From NCBI GenBank assembly GCA_028867735.1, contig JAGWFW010000005.1, positions 1 to 63,716 of the forward strand: DNA of 63,716 nt. Reading direction: 5' to 3'. Numbering within the stretch: the stretch's first letter is position 1; every line of letters begins with the position of its first letter. Of the stretch, positions 42,345 to 51,568 are shown one piece after another. Under the pieces are notes generated by a model. It was not told where the DNA came from. It did no database searches and saw only the letters and a program-made list of their open reading frames with translations. Position numbers and translations under genes: made by a program. The stretch is from Nitrososphaerota archaeon. Its GTDB lineage: Archaea > Thermoproteota > Nitrososphaeria > Nitrososphaerales > Nitrosopumilaceae.

Positions 42345-43046
42345 TTATTTGAAGTTGATGTATGACTCTAGTTTTGTCTGATCGAAAACCATTACTGAAA
42401 GATCAGAGAACTGTTTTCCTTCCAAATCCTTTACTGTTCCAACAAAGTGCGTTTCCTTTTCAGTTGTGAGAAACTCAAAGACGTGCACCTTCATTCCTGC
42501 GGTATCAAACCCGTGATTTTTCAGGTAAACTGCAATTTCTGACTGCATAAAGTGCTTTGTGGGCTCCTTGGGCCAGGGGCGAGGTACAAGCACTATACTC
42601 AATCCATCTATCAACGCTTTTTGGAGCTCAATTTTCTTCTCTTCTATGCTAGTCGATATGTGCATAGTTATGACCTTGCTTTTGTCTAATGGTACCCTTG
42701 CCTTTGATGCAGCTACTTGCACTGAGCTTATACCGGGAACTATCTGCACATCCCCAAAAATTTCAATTAATCTATCCACCACCTCGGATTCTGAAAAATT
42801 CACATCCCCTGTAAATGGTACAACACATGTCTTGTTCCCAAATGACGAGGAGATTTTCTGGTATGCCTCCTCTTGATTCTGCATTGTTATCTCATGAATC
42901 TCCTTGCCTTTGATTAGCTCCTCGATTGTCTTGAGCGTATACTTGTAACCCACTACTATGTCACAATTTACAACAATCTCCTTGACAATATCTGTAACAT
43001 ATTTTGGAGAGCCGGGCCCTACCCCAACTGCAAAGACTTTTCCCAT
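42345..43046 (-). CDS. cbiE: Cobalt-precorrin-7 (C5)-methyltransferase
   Basis: It methylates C5 of the corrin ring in cobalamin synthesis. The tetrapyrrole methylase fold is seen in FAVGVGPGSPKYVT, the CVVPFTGDVNFSES loop and VPGISSVQVAASK. An upstream ATG at 43070 adds 8 residues, but ATG 43046 (MGKVFAVGVGPG) fits the family start. It stands apart from cobJ/cbiH (57732), so corrin genes here are scattered. The SAM-dependent methylase identity is clear; CbiE rather than a paralogue is likely. Confidence 0.87.
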   Translation of the reverse strand: MGKVFAVGVGPGSPKYVTDIVKEIVVNCDIVVGYKYTLKTIEELIKGKEIHEITMQNQEEAYQKISSSFGNKTCVVPFTGDVNFSESEVVDRLIEIFGDVQIVPGISSVQVAASKARVPLDKSKVITMHISTSIEEKKIELQKALIDGLSIVLVPRPWPKEPTKHFMQSEIAVYLKNHGFDTAGMKVHVFEFLTTEKETHFVGTVKDLEGKQFSDLSVMVFDQTKLESYINFK

Positions 43047-43106
43047 TGGTACACCTCTTGCAATGTTCAATATAATTCACAATTTAAAATCGCAGTTAGC
43101 TTTTAT

Positions 43107-43796
43107 TTGCCAATACAAATCATTTCATCATTGGATAGCAGAGCAGCAATCTCAATTTCCCTACTCGTGATTTTAATCAGTTTTGTTCCAACCTCTTCTG
43201 CAGCTTTGCAAAACTCTACACTTGATTCGCAGGGAAACTATGACAACCCGTCTCTTGGCATATCATTTCAAGCTCCTGCAGGATGGACAGTTTCAGAACC
43301 CAAGAAATACCAGCCTGATGCTCCTGACGTTGCTATAATAGCTCCGTATTCAAGTGGATTTACCGCCTCAATCTCACTTAGTATTGAAAAAGCAAATGGA
43401 ACGTCGCTTGATGATTATGTCAAAAACAAAACGGACCAGCTTACTAACGACCAAGCTAATGTGGCCTTTCTGTCGGAACAAGATGATACCATAGGGGCTG
43501 CTGCTGCAAAAACATTATCCTTTGAGGAAAATTTTACCTCCCAGGACGGCAATAATACGATCAAGTTCAAGCAGTCCATTGCTCTTGCAAATGATGAATT
43601 TTATACAATAACTTATGCAAATGACCTGAAAAATTTTGATGCCGATCTGACAAACTATGGCCAGCTTCTAGGCTCTATTAAATTTGTAAACAATACCGCG
43701 TCATTTCCGTTTGATTATGTTACTATTGGAATCGTAGGAATTGCATTGGCTTTAGGCGTAATAATTACAATCAAGAGAAAAAAGAAACTCTCGTAA
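43107..43796 (+). CDS. PsbP-like secreted protein anchored by a C-terminal helix
   Basis: The 229-residue protein has an N-terminal signal sequence (about 14-33, ISLLVILISFVPTSSAA). A single domain begins NPSLGISFQAPAGWTVSEP, typical of PsbP/DUF1795-like folds. A C-terminal membrane helix (about 205-223) with a basic end (IKRKKKLS) follows. It would sit on the outer face of the membrane. The function in archaea is unknown. TTG starts at 43107 or 43131 are both possible. It is divergent from cbiE. Confidence 0.72.
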   Translation: MPIQIISSLDSRAAISISLLVILISFVPTSSAALQNSTLDSQGNYDNPSLGISFQAPAGWTVSEPKKYQPDAPDVAIIAPYSSGFTASISLSIEKANGTSLDDYVKNKTDQLTNDQANVAFLSEQDDTIGAAAAKTLSFEENFTSQDGNNTIKFKQSIALANDEFYTITYANDLKNFDADLTNYGQLLGSIKFVNNTASFPFDYVTIGIVGIALALGVIITIKRKKKLS

Positions 43797-43934
43797 AAAG
43801 ACCCCAAGCGACCAAATAGTAAACTTCCTTAAATGCCCTAAATTCATGAAAATAATAAACATTCTACAAAATCCTCTTTCCCTTCTGTAGAATGGAGAGA
43901 AAGATAAAATACAGTATTATGGAGGAATAGAGTA

Positions 43935-44255
43935 ATGAAGAAGGAGTATATCGTAGTAAGGATTGAGGGGTCTCCAGATGGTGCCCCATATGTCATAGTC
44001 TCACTGTCATCCTCGAAGGACTTTAAGGAACAGAATAGTACCCCGATGTCTCCCTTTGGGTCTGGCGTCATGGGATTTACAAATATGGATGACATGATAA
44101 AGGGACTAAACAAGATGATGGCAGGTGGTATGGGAGGAATGGGCAGCGGAATTACCTCAATTAAACTAGACATGCATGAATACAAGGAGCTAAACCTGTC
44201 TGTAGGAGATAAGGTATACCTGGAATTGACAAGAGCCGAGTCTCTTGGAATCTAA
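43935..44255 (+). CDS. Small conserved-looking protein, unknown function
   Basis: The 106-residue protein has an N-terminal beta region (EYIVVRIEGSPDGAPYVIVSL), a Gly/Met-rich flexible stretch (NKMMAGGMGGMGSG, about 65-80) and a C-terminal beta segment (SIKLDMHEYKELNLSVGDKVYLELTRA). The two beta parts may form a small barrel. A purine-rich ribosome site (tatggagg, 43918-43925) lies 10 bp before the ATG. It is convergent with the ACT-like gene, 12 bp apart. No family was recognised. Confidence 0.68.
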   Translation: MKKEYIVVRIEGSPDGAPYVIVSLSSSKDFKEQNSTPMSPFGSGVMGFTNMDDMIKGLNKMMAGGMGGMGSGITSIKLDMHEYKELNLSVGDKVYLELTRAESLGI

Positions 44256-44267
44256 ACCCGTCTAATT

Positions 44268-44927
44268 TTACCTTGAAATCTCGCCACGCAATATCTCATA
44301 TGCCTTTGCAGCGTCTTTTTCATGCAATACTAGGACAATATTATCCTGCCCAAAAAATGCATTAACAAGCTCAATTCCACTACTGTGTAGAATCTCTGAT
44401 ATGTACGAGACAGCATCTGGACTGTTTTCAGATTGTGGCATACTGATGCTTATCTTTGCAAGTCCTGTCTGGAAAAAGTTCTTGTGTGACGAAAAAGATT
44501 CAAGCAATTTTCTGACATCGCTGATATCTTCAGTAAGGAACCTAAACGAATCTGTAAGTCTGAAAAACTCATAATCAGGGTCTATCCTAGTAAAACCATC
44601 CATCAGGGATACCGCATCTTCCATGCCGAAATCTTGTGAAGAAAACTTGATGTCTAAAATTCCATCGGTAAGAGATAACCTTGCATTCTTTAACACAGGC
44701 TCATTTTGTACGTCATCCTTTTTCTCAAAGGAATCTGCATATCTTTTAATTGCAACCACAATCGTATTGAGGTTTACAGCGTTACCGACCTGCGCCTCTA
44801 CCTCTTTTTGGATCTTTACGGCAAGTGCCGTGTAGTTTACCAGATCCATCTTCATGCAGTCATAAATTGACCTGTTTCTGGTGATAATCTCTCGAATAGC
44901 TTCAGGAACGGAAACCCCAATACGCAT
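44268..44927 (-). CDS. ACT-like domain regulatory protein
   Basis: The 219-residue protein has an N-terminal helical part that could be an HTH (ISVPEAIREIITRNRSIYDCMKMDLVNYTALAVKIQKEVE). Two ACT-like beta-alpha segments follow, the second being LAKISISMPQSENSPDAVSYISEILHSSGIELVNAFFGQDNIVLVLHEKDAAKAYEIL. Archaeal proteins of this kind are annotated as ACT-domain proteins with unknown ligand. Binding of an amino acid is a family-based inference. It is divergent from hsp20. Confidence 0.72.
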   Translation of the reverse strand: MRIGVSVPEAIREIITRNRSIYDCMKMDLVNYTALAVKIQKEVEAQVGNAVNLNTIVVAIKRYADSFEKKDDVQNEPVLKNARLSLTDGILDIKFSSQDFGMEDAVSLMDGFTRIDPDYEFFRLTDSFRFLTEDISDVRKLLESFSSHKNFFQTGLAKISISMPQSENSPDAVSYISEILHSSGIELVNAFFGQDNIVLVLHEKDAAKAYEILRGEISR

Positions 44928-44993
44928 ACAAAGAGATTTACTATTGTCAGCTATATTAGTTTATGTAAGAATTTATGCTATGATACCATAAAC

Positions 44994-45018
44994 TTTATAT
45001 AATGTAATAACTATTACA
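44994..45018 (+). promoter_or_regulatory. hsp20 promoter with inverted-repeat operator
   Basis: A clear TATA box (CTTTATATAA, 44994-45003) lies about 25 nt before the ATG at 45023, predicting an almost leaderless transcript. The inverted repeat TGTAATA-AC-TATTACA (45003-45018) starts at the last base of the box and fills the space to the start. A repressor here would block polymerase recruitment, as Phr does at heat-shock promoters of Pyrococcus. The repressor itself was not identified in the window. Confidence 0.6.
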
Positions 45019-45022
45019 TATT

Positions 45023-45538
45023 ATGAAAGAATATGACATGATAGAATCGGACGAGTTTGATGGTCTCTTCCAAAGAATGATGCAACCCTTCAAAGAACTA
45101 GACGAGATCTGGGCCGAGATGGGAAGCTCTGCCAATATGCAGACATTTGGTCCATACTATTACGGATACTCCGTAACAATAGGACCGGATGGCAAACCAG
45201 TGGTAAAAGAATATGGAAATGTTCGACAAGGCCTCCTTCCAACTGCAGAAACAAGAGAACCTTTCGTAGATGTCATCGTAGATGACAAGGACAAGACTCT
45301 CAAAGTTGTGGCAGAGATGCCGGGTGTAGACAAAAATGACATCAAGATCGAAGTAGTTGAACGCACCATTCTGCTAGATGCAGAACATGGGGAAAGGAAG
45401 TATCATGCCAAAGTACCCATCAAACAAAAAGTAGACGAAAATTCTGTCAAGGCAACATATGCCAACGGAATTCTCGAGGTACAATTCAAACTGAAGGAAG
45501 AGGAACGACCTAAAGGAAAAAAAGTGGAGATTGAATAA
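45023..45538 (+). CDS. hsp20: Hsp20/alpha-crystallin small heat-shock protein
   Basis: The 171-residue chaperone has an N-terminal arm with QRMMQPFKELDEIWAEMG. Its alpha-crystallin domain (about 85-165) starts at REPFVDVIVDDKDKTLKVVAEMPGV and includes the conserved VPIKQKVDENSVKATYANGILEVQF. It forms oligomers that hold unfolding proteins. The promoter has a TATA box followed by an inverted repeat. Cdc48 follows 30 bp downstream on the same strand, giving a protein-quality-control unit. Confidence 0.95.
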   Translation: MKEYDMIESDEFDGLFQRMMQPFKELDEIWAEMGSSANMQTFGPYYYGYSVTIGPDGKPVVKEYGNVRQGLLPTAETREPFVDVIVDDKDKTLKVVAEMPGVDKNDIKIEVVERTILLDAEHGERKYHAKVPIKQKVDENSVKATYANGILEVQFKLKEEERPKGKKVEIE

Positions 45539-45568
45539 ACCCACTTTATTTTTTATGGTGATAAAATT

Positions 45569-47719
45569 ATGAGTGAAATTATATTAAAAATTGCAGAGGC
45601 GTCACAAAGACACGTAGGAAAAGGAATCGCTGTAGTTGATCCTAAAGTTGTAGAAGACAACAGCTGGGAGACTGGAAACATTCTGGAGTTGACCGGAAAC
45701 AGGAGAAGCCACGTCAAGCTGTGGCCAGGCTCTGTTGAAGAATATGGAACTGGGATGGTAAAGATAGATGGAATTACAAGACAAAATATTGGCGCCGGGA
45801 TAGGAGAAAAAATCTCTGTTAAAAAAGTTGAAGCAGAAGAAGCTGAACAGATAACAGTTTCTCCAGTTGAAAAACTTAGTGCTGAAGGCTTGCAGGAATA
45901 CATGCAGGTAAATCACATGGGCCATGTAATGACTGTAGGGGATACACTCGTAGTAACTACCCAACTTGGAGGGAAGACCCAACTTGTAGTAGCAAACATC
46001 ACTCCCTCTGGAAAGCCTGTCGTAATTACATCCCAGACTGGGTTTAAGCTAGGCTCTATGACCAAAGCCATGGATAACACCATTCCTAGGATTACGTACG
46101 ATGACTTGGGGGGGCTAAAAAGCGAGGTGCAAAAAATCCGTGAAATGGTTGAACTACCCATGCGACATCCTGAACTATTTGAAAAGCTTGGGGTCGAAGC
46201 TCCCAAAGGCGTACTTTTGTATGGTCCGCCGGGCACCGGCAAGACACTACTTGCCAAAGCCGTAGCAGGAGAGACCAACTCTCATTTTATCTCAATTAGC
46301 GGTCCTGAGATAATAGGCAAGTTTTATGGTGAAAGCGAGGAAAGGCTTCGTGAATTATTCAGACAGGCAGAAGAAAACTCACCAAGCATAGTCTTCATAG
46401 ATGAGATTGATTCTATTGCACCAAAACGGGAAGAAGTGACAGGCGAGGTTGAAAAGAGAATAGTATCACAGCTGTTGACGCTGATGGATGGAATGAAATC
46501 AAGAGGCAAGATTGTAGTGATAGCGGCTACCAATAGGCCAGACTCCATTGATCCTGCACTGAGAAGACCGGGAAGATTTGACAGAGAAATTGAGATAGGA
46601 ATACCTGACGAGAGGGGAAGAAAGGACATACTTGACATCCACACTCGCGGCATGCCGATTGATGAAAAAGTAAAGCTTGATCAGATTGCCAGGGTAACAC
46701 ATGGCTTTGTAGGGGCTGATCTTGAAATACTTGCAAAAGAAGCCGCAATGAGATCCTTGAGAAGGATACTGCCTGACATTGACCTAAAGGAAGAAAAAAT
46801 CCCGGCAGAAGTTTTGCAAAAGATAGTGATTACTGAAAATGACTTTAGAGATGCACTAAAAGAAGTCAGGCCGTCTGCATTACGCGAAGTTTTGGTCCAA
46901 GTGCCAAACATTACTTGGGAGGATGTTGGAGGCCTGGAATCGTTAAAGGATGAGCTTTACGAGGCAGTAGAGTGGCCACTAAAACACAAAGATGCATTTG
47001 AGCACGCGGATGTCAAACCACCAAAGGGAATATTGCTCTATGGTCCTCCAGGCACCGGCAAGACCTTGATTGCAAAGGCAGTTGCACATACAACAGAATC
47101 TAATTTTATCAGTATCAAGGGTCCGGAACTGCTTTCCAAGTGGGTTGGAGAATCAGAAAAAGGAGTACGTGAAGTCTTTAGAAAAGCACGTCAAGCATCT
47201 CCTTGCATCATATTCCTTGATGAGGTAGATGCGCTTGCACCAAGCAGAGATTCTGGCAGCTCAGACTCGCATGTAACAGAAAGGATAGTATCTCAACTTT
47301 TAACTGAGATTGATGGGCTTGAAGAGCTACACAACGTATTGGTAATTGGAGCAACTAACAGAGTCGACTTGATAGACAATGCACTACTCAGACCAGGAAG
47401 ATTTGATAGAATAATTGGGGTACCATTACCTGATTCAAAGGGACGCCAGAACATATTTGAGATACATACCAAGAAGAAACCGCTTACTAAAGGCATAGAC
47501 TTTGTCAAGCTTGTAGAGCTGACTGATGGGTTTAGCGGGGCAGAAATTGAGGGTGTATGCGATAGGGCTGCAATAAGTGCAATTAGGAGATACGTCGATA
47601 ACAGAGAAAAATCGGTCAAATCGATAAAGATAACCCAGGAAGACTTTGAAAATGCGATCAAAAAACTACGACCGGAAAAGATCAAGCCGCAACAAGCCAT
47701 CGCATCACCACTTATATGA
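45569..47719 (+). CDS. Cdc48/VCP-type AAA ATPase (CDC48 subfamily)
   Basis: This unfoldase has 716 residues. The N-domain (about 1-180, double-psi barrel plus small domain) is followed by two AAA modules with GPPGTGKT (about 215 and 490), Walker B motifs [12 protein letters not shown] and [12 protein letters not shown], and RPGRFD arginine-finger regions. It probably feeds the proteasome. It can be read through from hsp20; a T-rich TATA-like stretch (tttattttttat) just before the start may give an extra promoter. The C-terminus lacks a clear HbYX proteasome-docking motif. Confidence 0.96.
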   Translation: MSEIILKIAEASQRHVGKGIAVVDPKVVEDNSWETGNILELTGNRRSHVKLWPGSVEEYGTGMVKIDGITRQNIGAGIGEKISVKKVEAEEAEQITVSPVEKLSAEGLQEYMQVNHMGHVMTVGDTLVVTTQLGGKTQLVVANITPSGKPVVITSQTGFKLGSMTKAMDNTIPRITYDDLGGLKSEVQKIREMVELPMRHPELFEKLGVEAPKGVLLYGPPGTGKTLLAKAVAGETNSHFISISGPEIIGKFYGESEERLRELFRQAEENSPSIVFIDEIDSIAPKREEVTGEVEKRIVSQLLTLMDGMKSRGKIVVIAATNRPDSIDPALRRPGRFDREIEIGIPDERGRKDILDIHTRGMPIDEKVKLDQIARVTHGFVGADLEILAKEAAMRSLRRILPDIDLKEEKIPAEVLQKIVITENDFRDALKEVRPSALREVLVQVPNITWEDVGGLESLKDELYEAVEWPLKHKDAFEHADVKPPKGILLYGPPGTGKTLIAKAVAHTTESNFISIKGPELLSKWVGESEKGVREVFRKARQASPCIIFLDEVDALAPSRDSGSSDSHVTERIVSQLLTEIDGLEELHNVLVIGATNRVDLIDNALLRPGRFDRIIGVPLPDSKGRQNIFEIHTKKKPLTKGIDFVKLVELTDGFSGAEIEGVCDRAAISAIRRYVDNREKSVKSIKITQEDFENAIKKLRPEKIKPQQAIASPLI

Positions 47720-47741
47720 TTAAACCGAGAAAAAACATGTA

Positions 47742-48800
47742 ACGACAAAAGAGGCAGTTCTTTATCAAAAACTACCCAACGATAAGGTAAGGTGTACAGC
47801 CTGTGCTCGGTACTGTGAGATTGGAAAAGGCCAGATTGGTCTTTGTGGAATACGCTCAAACAACGATGGCAAGCTTGATCTTTTGGCATACGGCAAGGTA
47901 ATAACCGGCCATGTAGACCCAATCGAGAAAAAACCCGTAACCCATTACAGACCGGGAAGCAGCATATTTTCCATCGCAACCACGGGTTGTAATTGGCTTT
48001 GTTCTTATTGCCAGAATCATGATATCAGCCAGAGAAGAAAGATTGAGGGTGCCGACATGACCCCTGAGGAAGTGGTAAGCTTGGCCATAAGGTCAGGCTC
48101 TCAAGGAATTGCTTACACATACAACCAGCCGTCAATATTTATCGAATTTGCCAGAGATTGTGGAGTAATTGCAAGGAGAAATGGCCTGTTCAATGTTTTT
48201 GTATCAAACGGCTACGATACTCCAGAAACCGTAAAGATGATGAATGAGTTTCTTGACTGCATAACAGTAGATTTTAAGGGAAGCGCCGAGCCTCAATTTA
48301 CGCGAAAATACGTTGGTGTTCCAGATCCCCAACCAATCTTTGACACTCTCAAGGAAATAAAAAACAAAACCAAGATTCATGTAGAAATCACAGACTTGAT
48401 AGTTCCACAGGTAGGAGACAGTCTGGAATATGCTACCAATCTTTGCAAATTCATTGTGGATGAATTTGGTCCTGACATGCCAATTCATTTTCTAAGGTTT
48501 CATCCAGATTACAAAATGATGGAATTTGAATCGACTCCAGTCAAGACACTTGAGAAACATCACGAAGCTGCAAAAAAAGAAGGCCTGAACTATGCTTATC
48601 TGGGGAATGTACCGGGTCATCCTCTTGAGCATACCTACTGTGCGGAATGCAAGAAAATCATAGTAAAAAGATACGGCTTTGATATTCAAGAGTGGAATCT
48701 TGATGGTAATAACAACTGTAAATTCTGTGGTAGCAAAATACCCATAACTGGGAAACTTGCAGAAAATTACAAGCAAAACAGATTCCAGTTCATCTTCTAG
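47742..48800 (+). CDS. amrS: AmmeMemoRadiSam system radical SAM enzyme (AmrS), non-canonical start
   Basis: The radical SAM core has TTGCNWLCSYCQNHDISQ with the CxxxCxxC cluster motif. The N-terminal part upstream of the TTG at 47883 is also coding: KEAVLYQKL, VRCTACARYCEIGKGQIGLCGIRSN, with the extra Cys set of this family. No ATG, GTG or TTG exists in frame before it after the stop at 47721. ACG at 47742 is the best candidate. An ATG immediately followed by TAA lies at 47737, in another frame. AmrS works with AmmeMemo and Ras-like partners of unknown substrate. Confidence 0.85.
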   Translation, partial: TTKEAVLYQKLPNDKVRCTACARYCEIGKGQIGLCGIRSNNDGKLDLLAYGKVITGHVDPIEKKPVTHYRPGSSIFSIATTGCNWLCSYCQNHDISQRRKIEGADMTPEEVVSLAIRSGSQGIAYTYNQPSIFIEFARDCGVIARRNGLFNVFVSNGYDTPETVKMMNEFLDCITVDFKGSAEPQFTRKYVGVPDPQPIFDTLKEIKNKTKIHVEITDLIVPQVGDSLEYATNLCKFIVDEFGPDMPIHFLRFHPDYKMMEFESTPVKTLEKHHEAAKKEGLNYAYLGNVPGHPLEHTYCAECKKIIVKRYGFDIQEWNLDGNNNCKFCGSKIPITGKLAENYKQNRFQFIF

Positions 48801-49486
48801 ATAGCTACGGCCCTGACAGGAGATCCAGTAGCTCCCTTTAGTTTGAGCGGCAACACTATCAGTCTAAAATTAGTTCTTTTAATTTTATCAAGATTGCACA
48901 AATTCTCCAAAATCAGTATACCGTCTTTCAATAATATGTGATGAACTGAAAACTTGGAATCCTTGCCCAAATCAATGCTAGGCGAATCTATTCCTATCAG
49001 GCTTGGTTTTTTCCCTAACAGATACCTTGCAGCACTTGCTGAAAGACCCGGGTTTCTTGTAAAATAGTCCTTTCTTGATGTATTTCTTGACCAGCCTGTT
49101 CCAAAAATTATGGCCGAGTTGAAGGAAATCTTGCCATTTCTTTTCTCAAAACTAACAATGTCATTTTTTGTAATCTGTTCATCAGGACCTTTTCTTATGT
49201 TGCAAAGAATTGCGCTGGTTATCAATCGGCCAAGCGTAATCTTGTCTATCTTCAGTCCTTTTTCTATGAAATGATATGGCGCGTCAAGATGGGTTCCAGA
49301 ATGCGAGCTTAGAAAAATTAACTCTAGGTTGTATCCATCGGATTTTTTATCTGCCCATGAAATGAACTGTGGGCGGGGAGATCCCGGAAAGCTTGGAAGT
49401 TTGTTTGAAATTTCAAGCGTTAGATCAATTGGCTCCACCAATCTGGTTAGAATTGGCCATAAATCAATTTTGACTTTGCTAGGCAA
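48797..49486 (-). CDS. Cyclase-family metal hydrolase (KynB/arylformamidase-like)
   Basis: The 229-residue protein contains SSHSGTHLDAPYHF (about residues 60-73), the metal-binding HxGTHxDxPxH motif of the cyclase/arylformamidase family. A C-terminal GIDSPSID and a late hydrophobic strand follow. Reactions in the family range from N-formylkynurenine hydrolysis to isatin hydrolysis, so the substrate is open. The stop interlocks with that of amrS (CTAG). It is divergent from the Lrp-type gene at 49518. Confidence 0.85.
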   Translation of the reverse strand: MPSKVKIDLWPILTRLVEPIDLTLEISNKLPSFPGSPRPQFISWADKKSDGYNLELIFLSSHSGTHLDAPYHFIEKGLKIDKITLGRLITSAILCNIRKGPDEQITKNDIVSFEKRNGKISFNSAIIFGTGWSRNTSRKDYFTRNPGLSASAARYLLGKKPSLIGIDSPSIDLGKDSKFSVHHILLKDGILILENLCNLDKIKRTNFRLIVLPLKLKGATGSPVRAVAI

Positions 49487-49517
49487 AGGCTAAATATTGT
49501 GCAAATCGAATTATCTC

Positions 49518-49775
49518 ATGCCAACTACTTACATATTGATAAATTCTGATCTGGGCTCTGATATGGAAATAATCAAACAAATCAAGGACATACTTGACAA
49601 AGAGGATGCTGTAAAATATGAAATCCAAGGGGTCTATGGCGTATATGACATCATAATCAAGATTACTGCAGATTCAATGGATCATTTGAGAGGAATTATT
49701 ACTAATAAAATAAGAAAAATAGACAAGGTTTACTCTACCCTTACCATGATGGTAATAGAAGAACAGGAAAAGTAG
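49518..49775 (+). CDS. Stand-alone Lrp/AsnC ligand-binding (RAM) domain protein
   Basis: The 85-residue protein begins MPTTYILINSDLGSDMEIIKQI and follows the RAM (AsnC C-terminal) pattern to the end, including VKYEIQGVYGVYDIIIKI. It has no DNA-binding helix-turn-helix. Such proteins bind amino acids and form decamers or heteromers with full-length Lrp proteins. An upstream start at 49497 adds 7 unrelated residues. Its stop abuts that of the convergent aminotransferase gene. Confidence 0.87.
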   Translation: MPTTYILINSDLGSDMEIIKQIKDILDKEDAVKYEIQGVYGVYDIIIKITADSMDHLRGIITNKIRKIDKVYSTLTMMVIEEQEK

Positions 49776-50924
49776 CTAATTCTTAATCACGTCAATTACT
49801 CGTAAAATCTCTGATTCTGTGTTAAAAAAGTGCGGCGAGGCCCTGATTATTTTCTTGGAAAATACCTCCCTTACAGCAAGTATCATGTTTGCCTTTTCAA
49901 GTCTCCTGACCACTGCCTCTGAATCCTGGTCTTTAATGGTAAAAGATACAATGCTTGTCCTTTTCTTGTCCTCCTGAGGCCCAAGCAGGGTAATACCTGG
50001 TATCCTTGCTAATTCCTCGCGCATCAAATTTGCAAGCTTTATGTTCTGATCTCTTATCTTTTCAATTCCTAACTTGAGAAGATAGTTGACAGAAGCCTCA
50101 AGGCCTGCCACTCCTACCCAGTTGCGAAATCCCGCCTGAAACCTGGCAGGCATTTCTTTATGGATTATCTTGTTATCATGAAAAATGGCAGATTCGCCAC
50201 CAACCTGTAGCGGTTCTATCATTTCACTTGATTCCTTTCTGCAGAAAAATACTCCCATGCCCATCGGACCACATAACCACTTGGATCCGTTAAAAGACAT
50301 GAAATTGCATTTAATTTTATTCACATCTATATCATTGATGCATCCAACCGTTTGTGCCGCATCGATAAAGTAGGGTATGTTTTTTTGTGCAAGATAGTCT
50401 CCTATTTCCTCTACTGGGAGTATGGATCCAGTATTAAACAAGGCATGACTGAGAACAACAAGCTGGGTATTATCATCAATTGTCTTTTTTAGTGAATCAA
50501 GCTCAAAATAGCCAGTATCATCGTCAATTGCCATCTCTCTCAATTCTACTTTCTGACCAGCCCTAACCCAGGCATAGTGGTTTGCAGGGTGTTCATGGTT
50601 TGAGCCACGTGTTATGATATTGGAATTTGGCTTGAACTTCATACCGTTTGCTACAAAGTTTATCCCATCCGTTACGCTCTGTGTAAGAACTAGCTCCTCT
50701 GGTCTGCATTTGATTAGCTGAGAAATTGCCTTACGCAGATTGTTAAGACGATCTCTAACATAACTGTCTGACAACTCTGAATCTGGACCATATTCATTAT
50801 ATCTGGAAAGAAAATTGTTCATTGCTTGTATGCTTGTGTTTGGCATCCTGGACGTAGAAGCGTTATTCAGGTAGACCCTGTCTTTGTAGGGAAATTCTTG
50901 TGAAAAATCAAAATCCGAGTTCAT
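49776..50924 (-). CDS. Class V aminotransferase (SufS/Csd-like)
   Basis: This PLP enzyme has 382 residues. It shows VYLNNASTSRMP at the start, GSNHEHPANHY (about 105-115), DAAQTVG with the PLP-binding Asp, and FNGSKWLCGPMG with the Schiff-base Lys (about 215). The fold is that of cysteine desulfurase/selenocysteine lyase and isopenicillin epimerase-like enzymes. The catalytic Cys typical of SufS was not certain, so the substrate is left open. It lies tail-to-tail with the RAM-domain gene and head-to-head with the RecA-fold gene. Confidence 0.85.
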   Translation of the reverse strand: MNSDFDFSQEFPYKDRVYLNNASTSRMPNTSIQAMNNFLSRYNEYGPDSELSDSYVRDRLNNLRKAISQLIKCRPEELVLTQSVTDGINFVANGMKFKPNSNIITRGSNHEHPANHYAWVRAGQKVELREMAIDDDTGYFELDSLKKTIDDNTQLVVLSHALFNTGSILPVEEIGDYLAQKNIPYFIDAAQTVGCINDIDVNKIKCNFMSFNGSKWLCGPMGMGVFFCRKESSEMIEPLQVGGESAIFHDNKIIHKEMPARFQAGFRNWVGVAGLEASVNYLLKLGIEKIRDQNIKLANLMREELARIPGITLLGPQEDKKRTSIVSFTIKDQDSEAVVRRLEKANMILAVREVFSKKIIRASPHFFNTESEILRVIDVIKN

Positions 50925-50950
50925 TATTATATTACAATTTCATACCTATT

Positions 50951-51568
50951 GTGTTGTTTAAAAATCATGATAATAAATCGCAGAATTCAACTCCAAAATT
51001 AAAAGACATTCTTTCACAAAAACAGATCAATTCTGTCTTGTATTCTGATCCTTTCCTAAAAGCTGGTTTTATATCAAAACTTGTTAGCGAAACAAAAGAT
51101 GATGTCTTGTACGTTGATCTTGATTTATTATACAGCGGATACATCACATCGGGCATTCTTGTACTGAGGGAAAACCTTACTCTGTACCAACCTTCAGAGG
51201 ATACAATTAATGACGTATTAACAGAGATACTGGTCAAAGCGAGCATGTCCCAAGTATTAATTATCATAGACTCGATCAACGGACTTTACAACGTACTAAA
51301 TTACGAAAAACAGGTTGGAAAGGCAGTGGTATCAATTGTTATGTTGCTTGCAAGTGTTATCCGCAAAACCAACTCCTCTATTGTTATAGCTAGTATGGCA
51401 AGATACAAGAGAGAAGAAGGCTGGGTTTTGTCACCCACTGGAAAGCGATTTATTGAAACAAAAAACAGTAAAAAGATTCTACTTGAACACGGAAAGGAAG
51501 GAATTATTGTAAATTTACTCGATGATTCAGGCAAAATTCTACTCTCAGCTGATTCTATACCGCTCTAA
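50951..51568 (+). CDS. RecA/KaiC-like fold protein with degenerate Walker A
   Basis: From GTG 50951 (or TTG 50954) the protein has about 205 residues. A TATA-like attatattac (about 50925-50934) supports this start over ones upstream. It has a RecA-like order: DPFLKAGFISKLVSE where Walker A would be, VLYVDLDLLYSGYI, and a Walker B-like VLIIIDSINGLYNVL as in RadA/KaiC. The P-loop lacks GxxxxGK[ST], so ATP binding is doubtful. It may be an inactive partner of RadA or an ATP-independent paralogue. Confidence 0.68.
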   Translation: MLFKNHDNKSQNSTPKLKDILSQKQINSVLYSDPFLKAGFISKLVSETKDDVLYVDLDLLYSGYITSGILVLRENLTLYQPSEDTINDVLTEILVKASMSQVLIIIDSINGLYNVLNYEKQVGKAVVSIVMLLASVIRKTNSSIVIASMARYKREEGWVLSPTGKRFIETKNSKKILLEHGKEGIIVNLLDDSGKILLSADSIPL

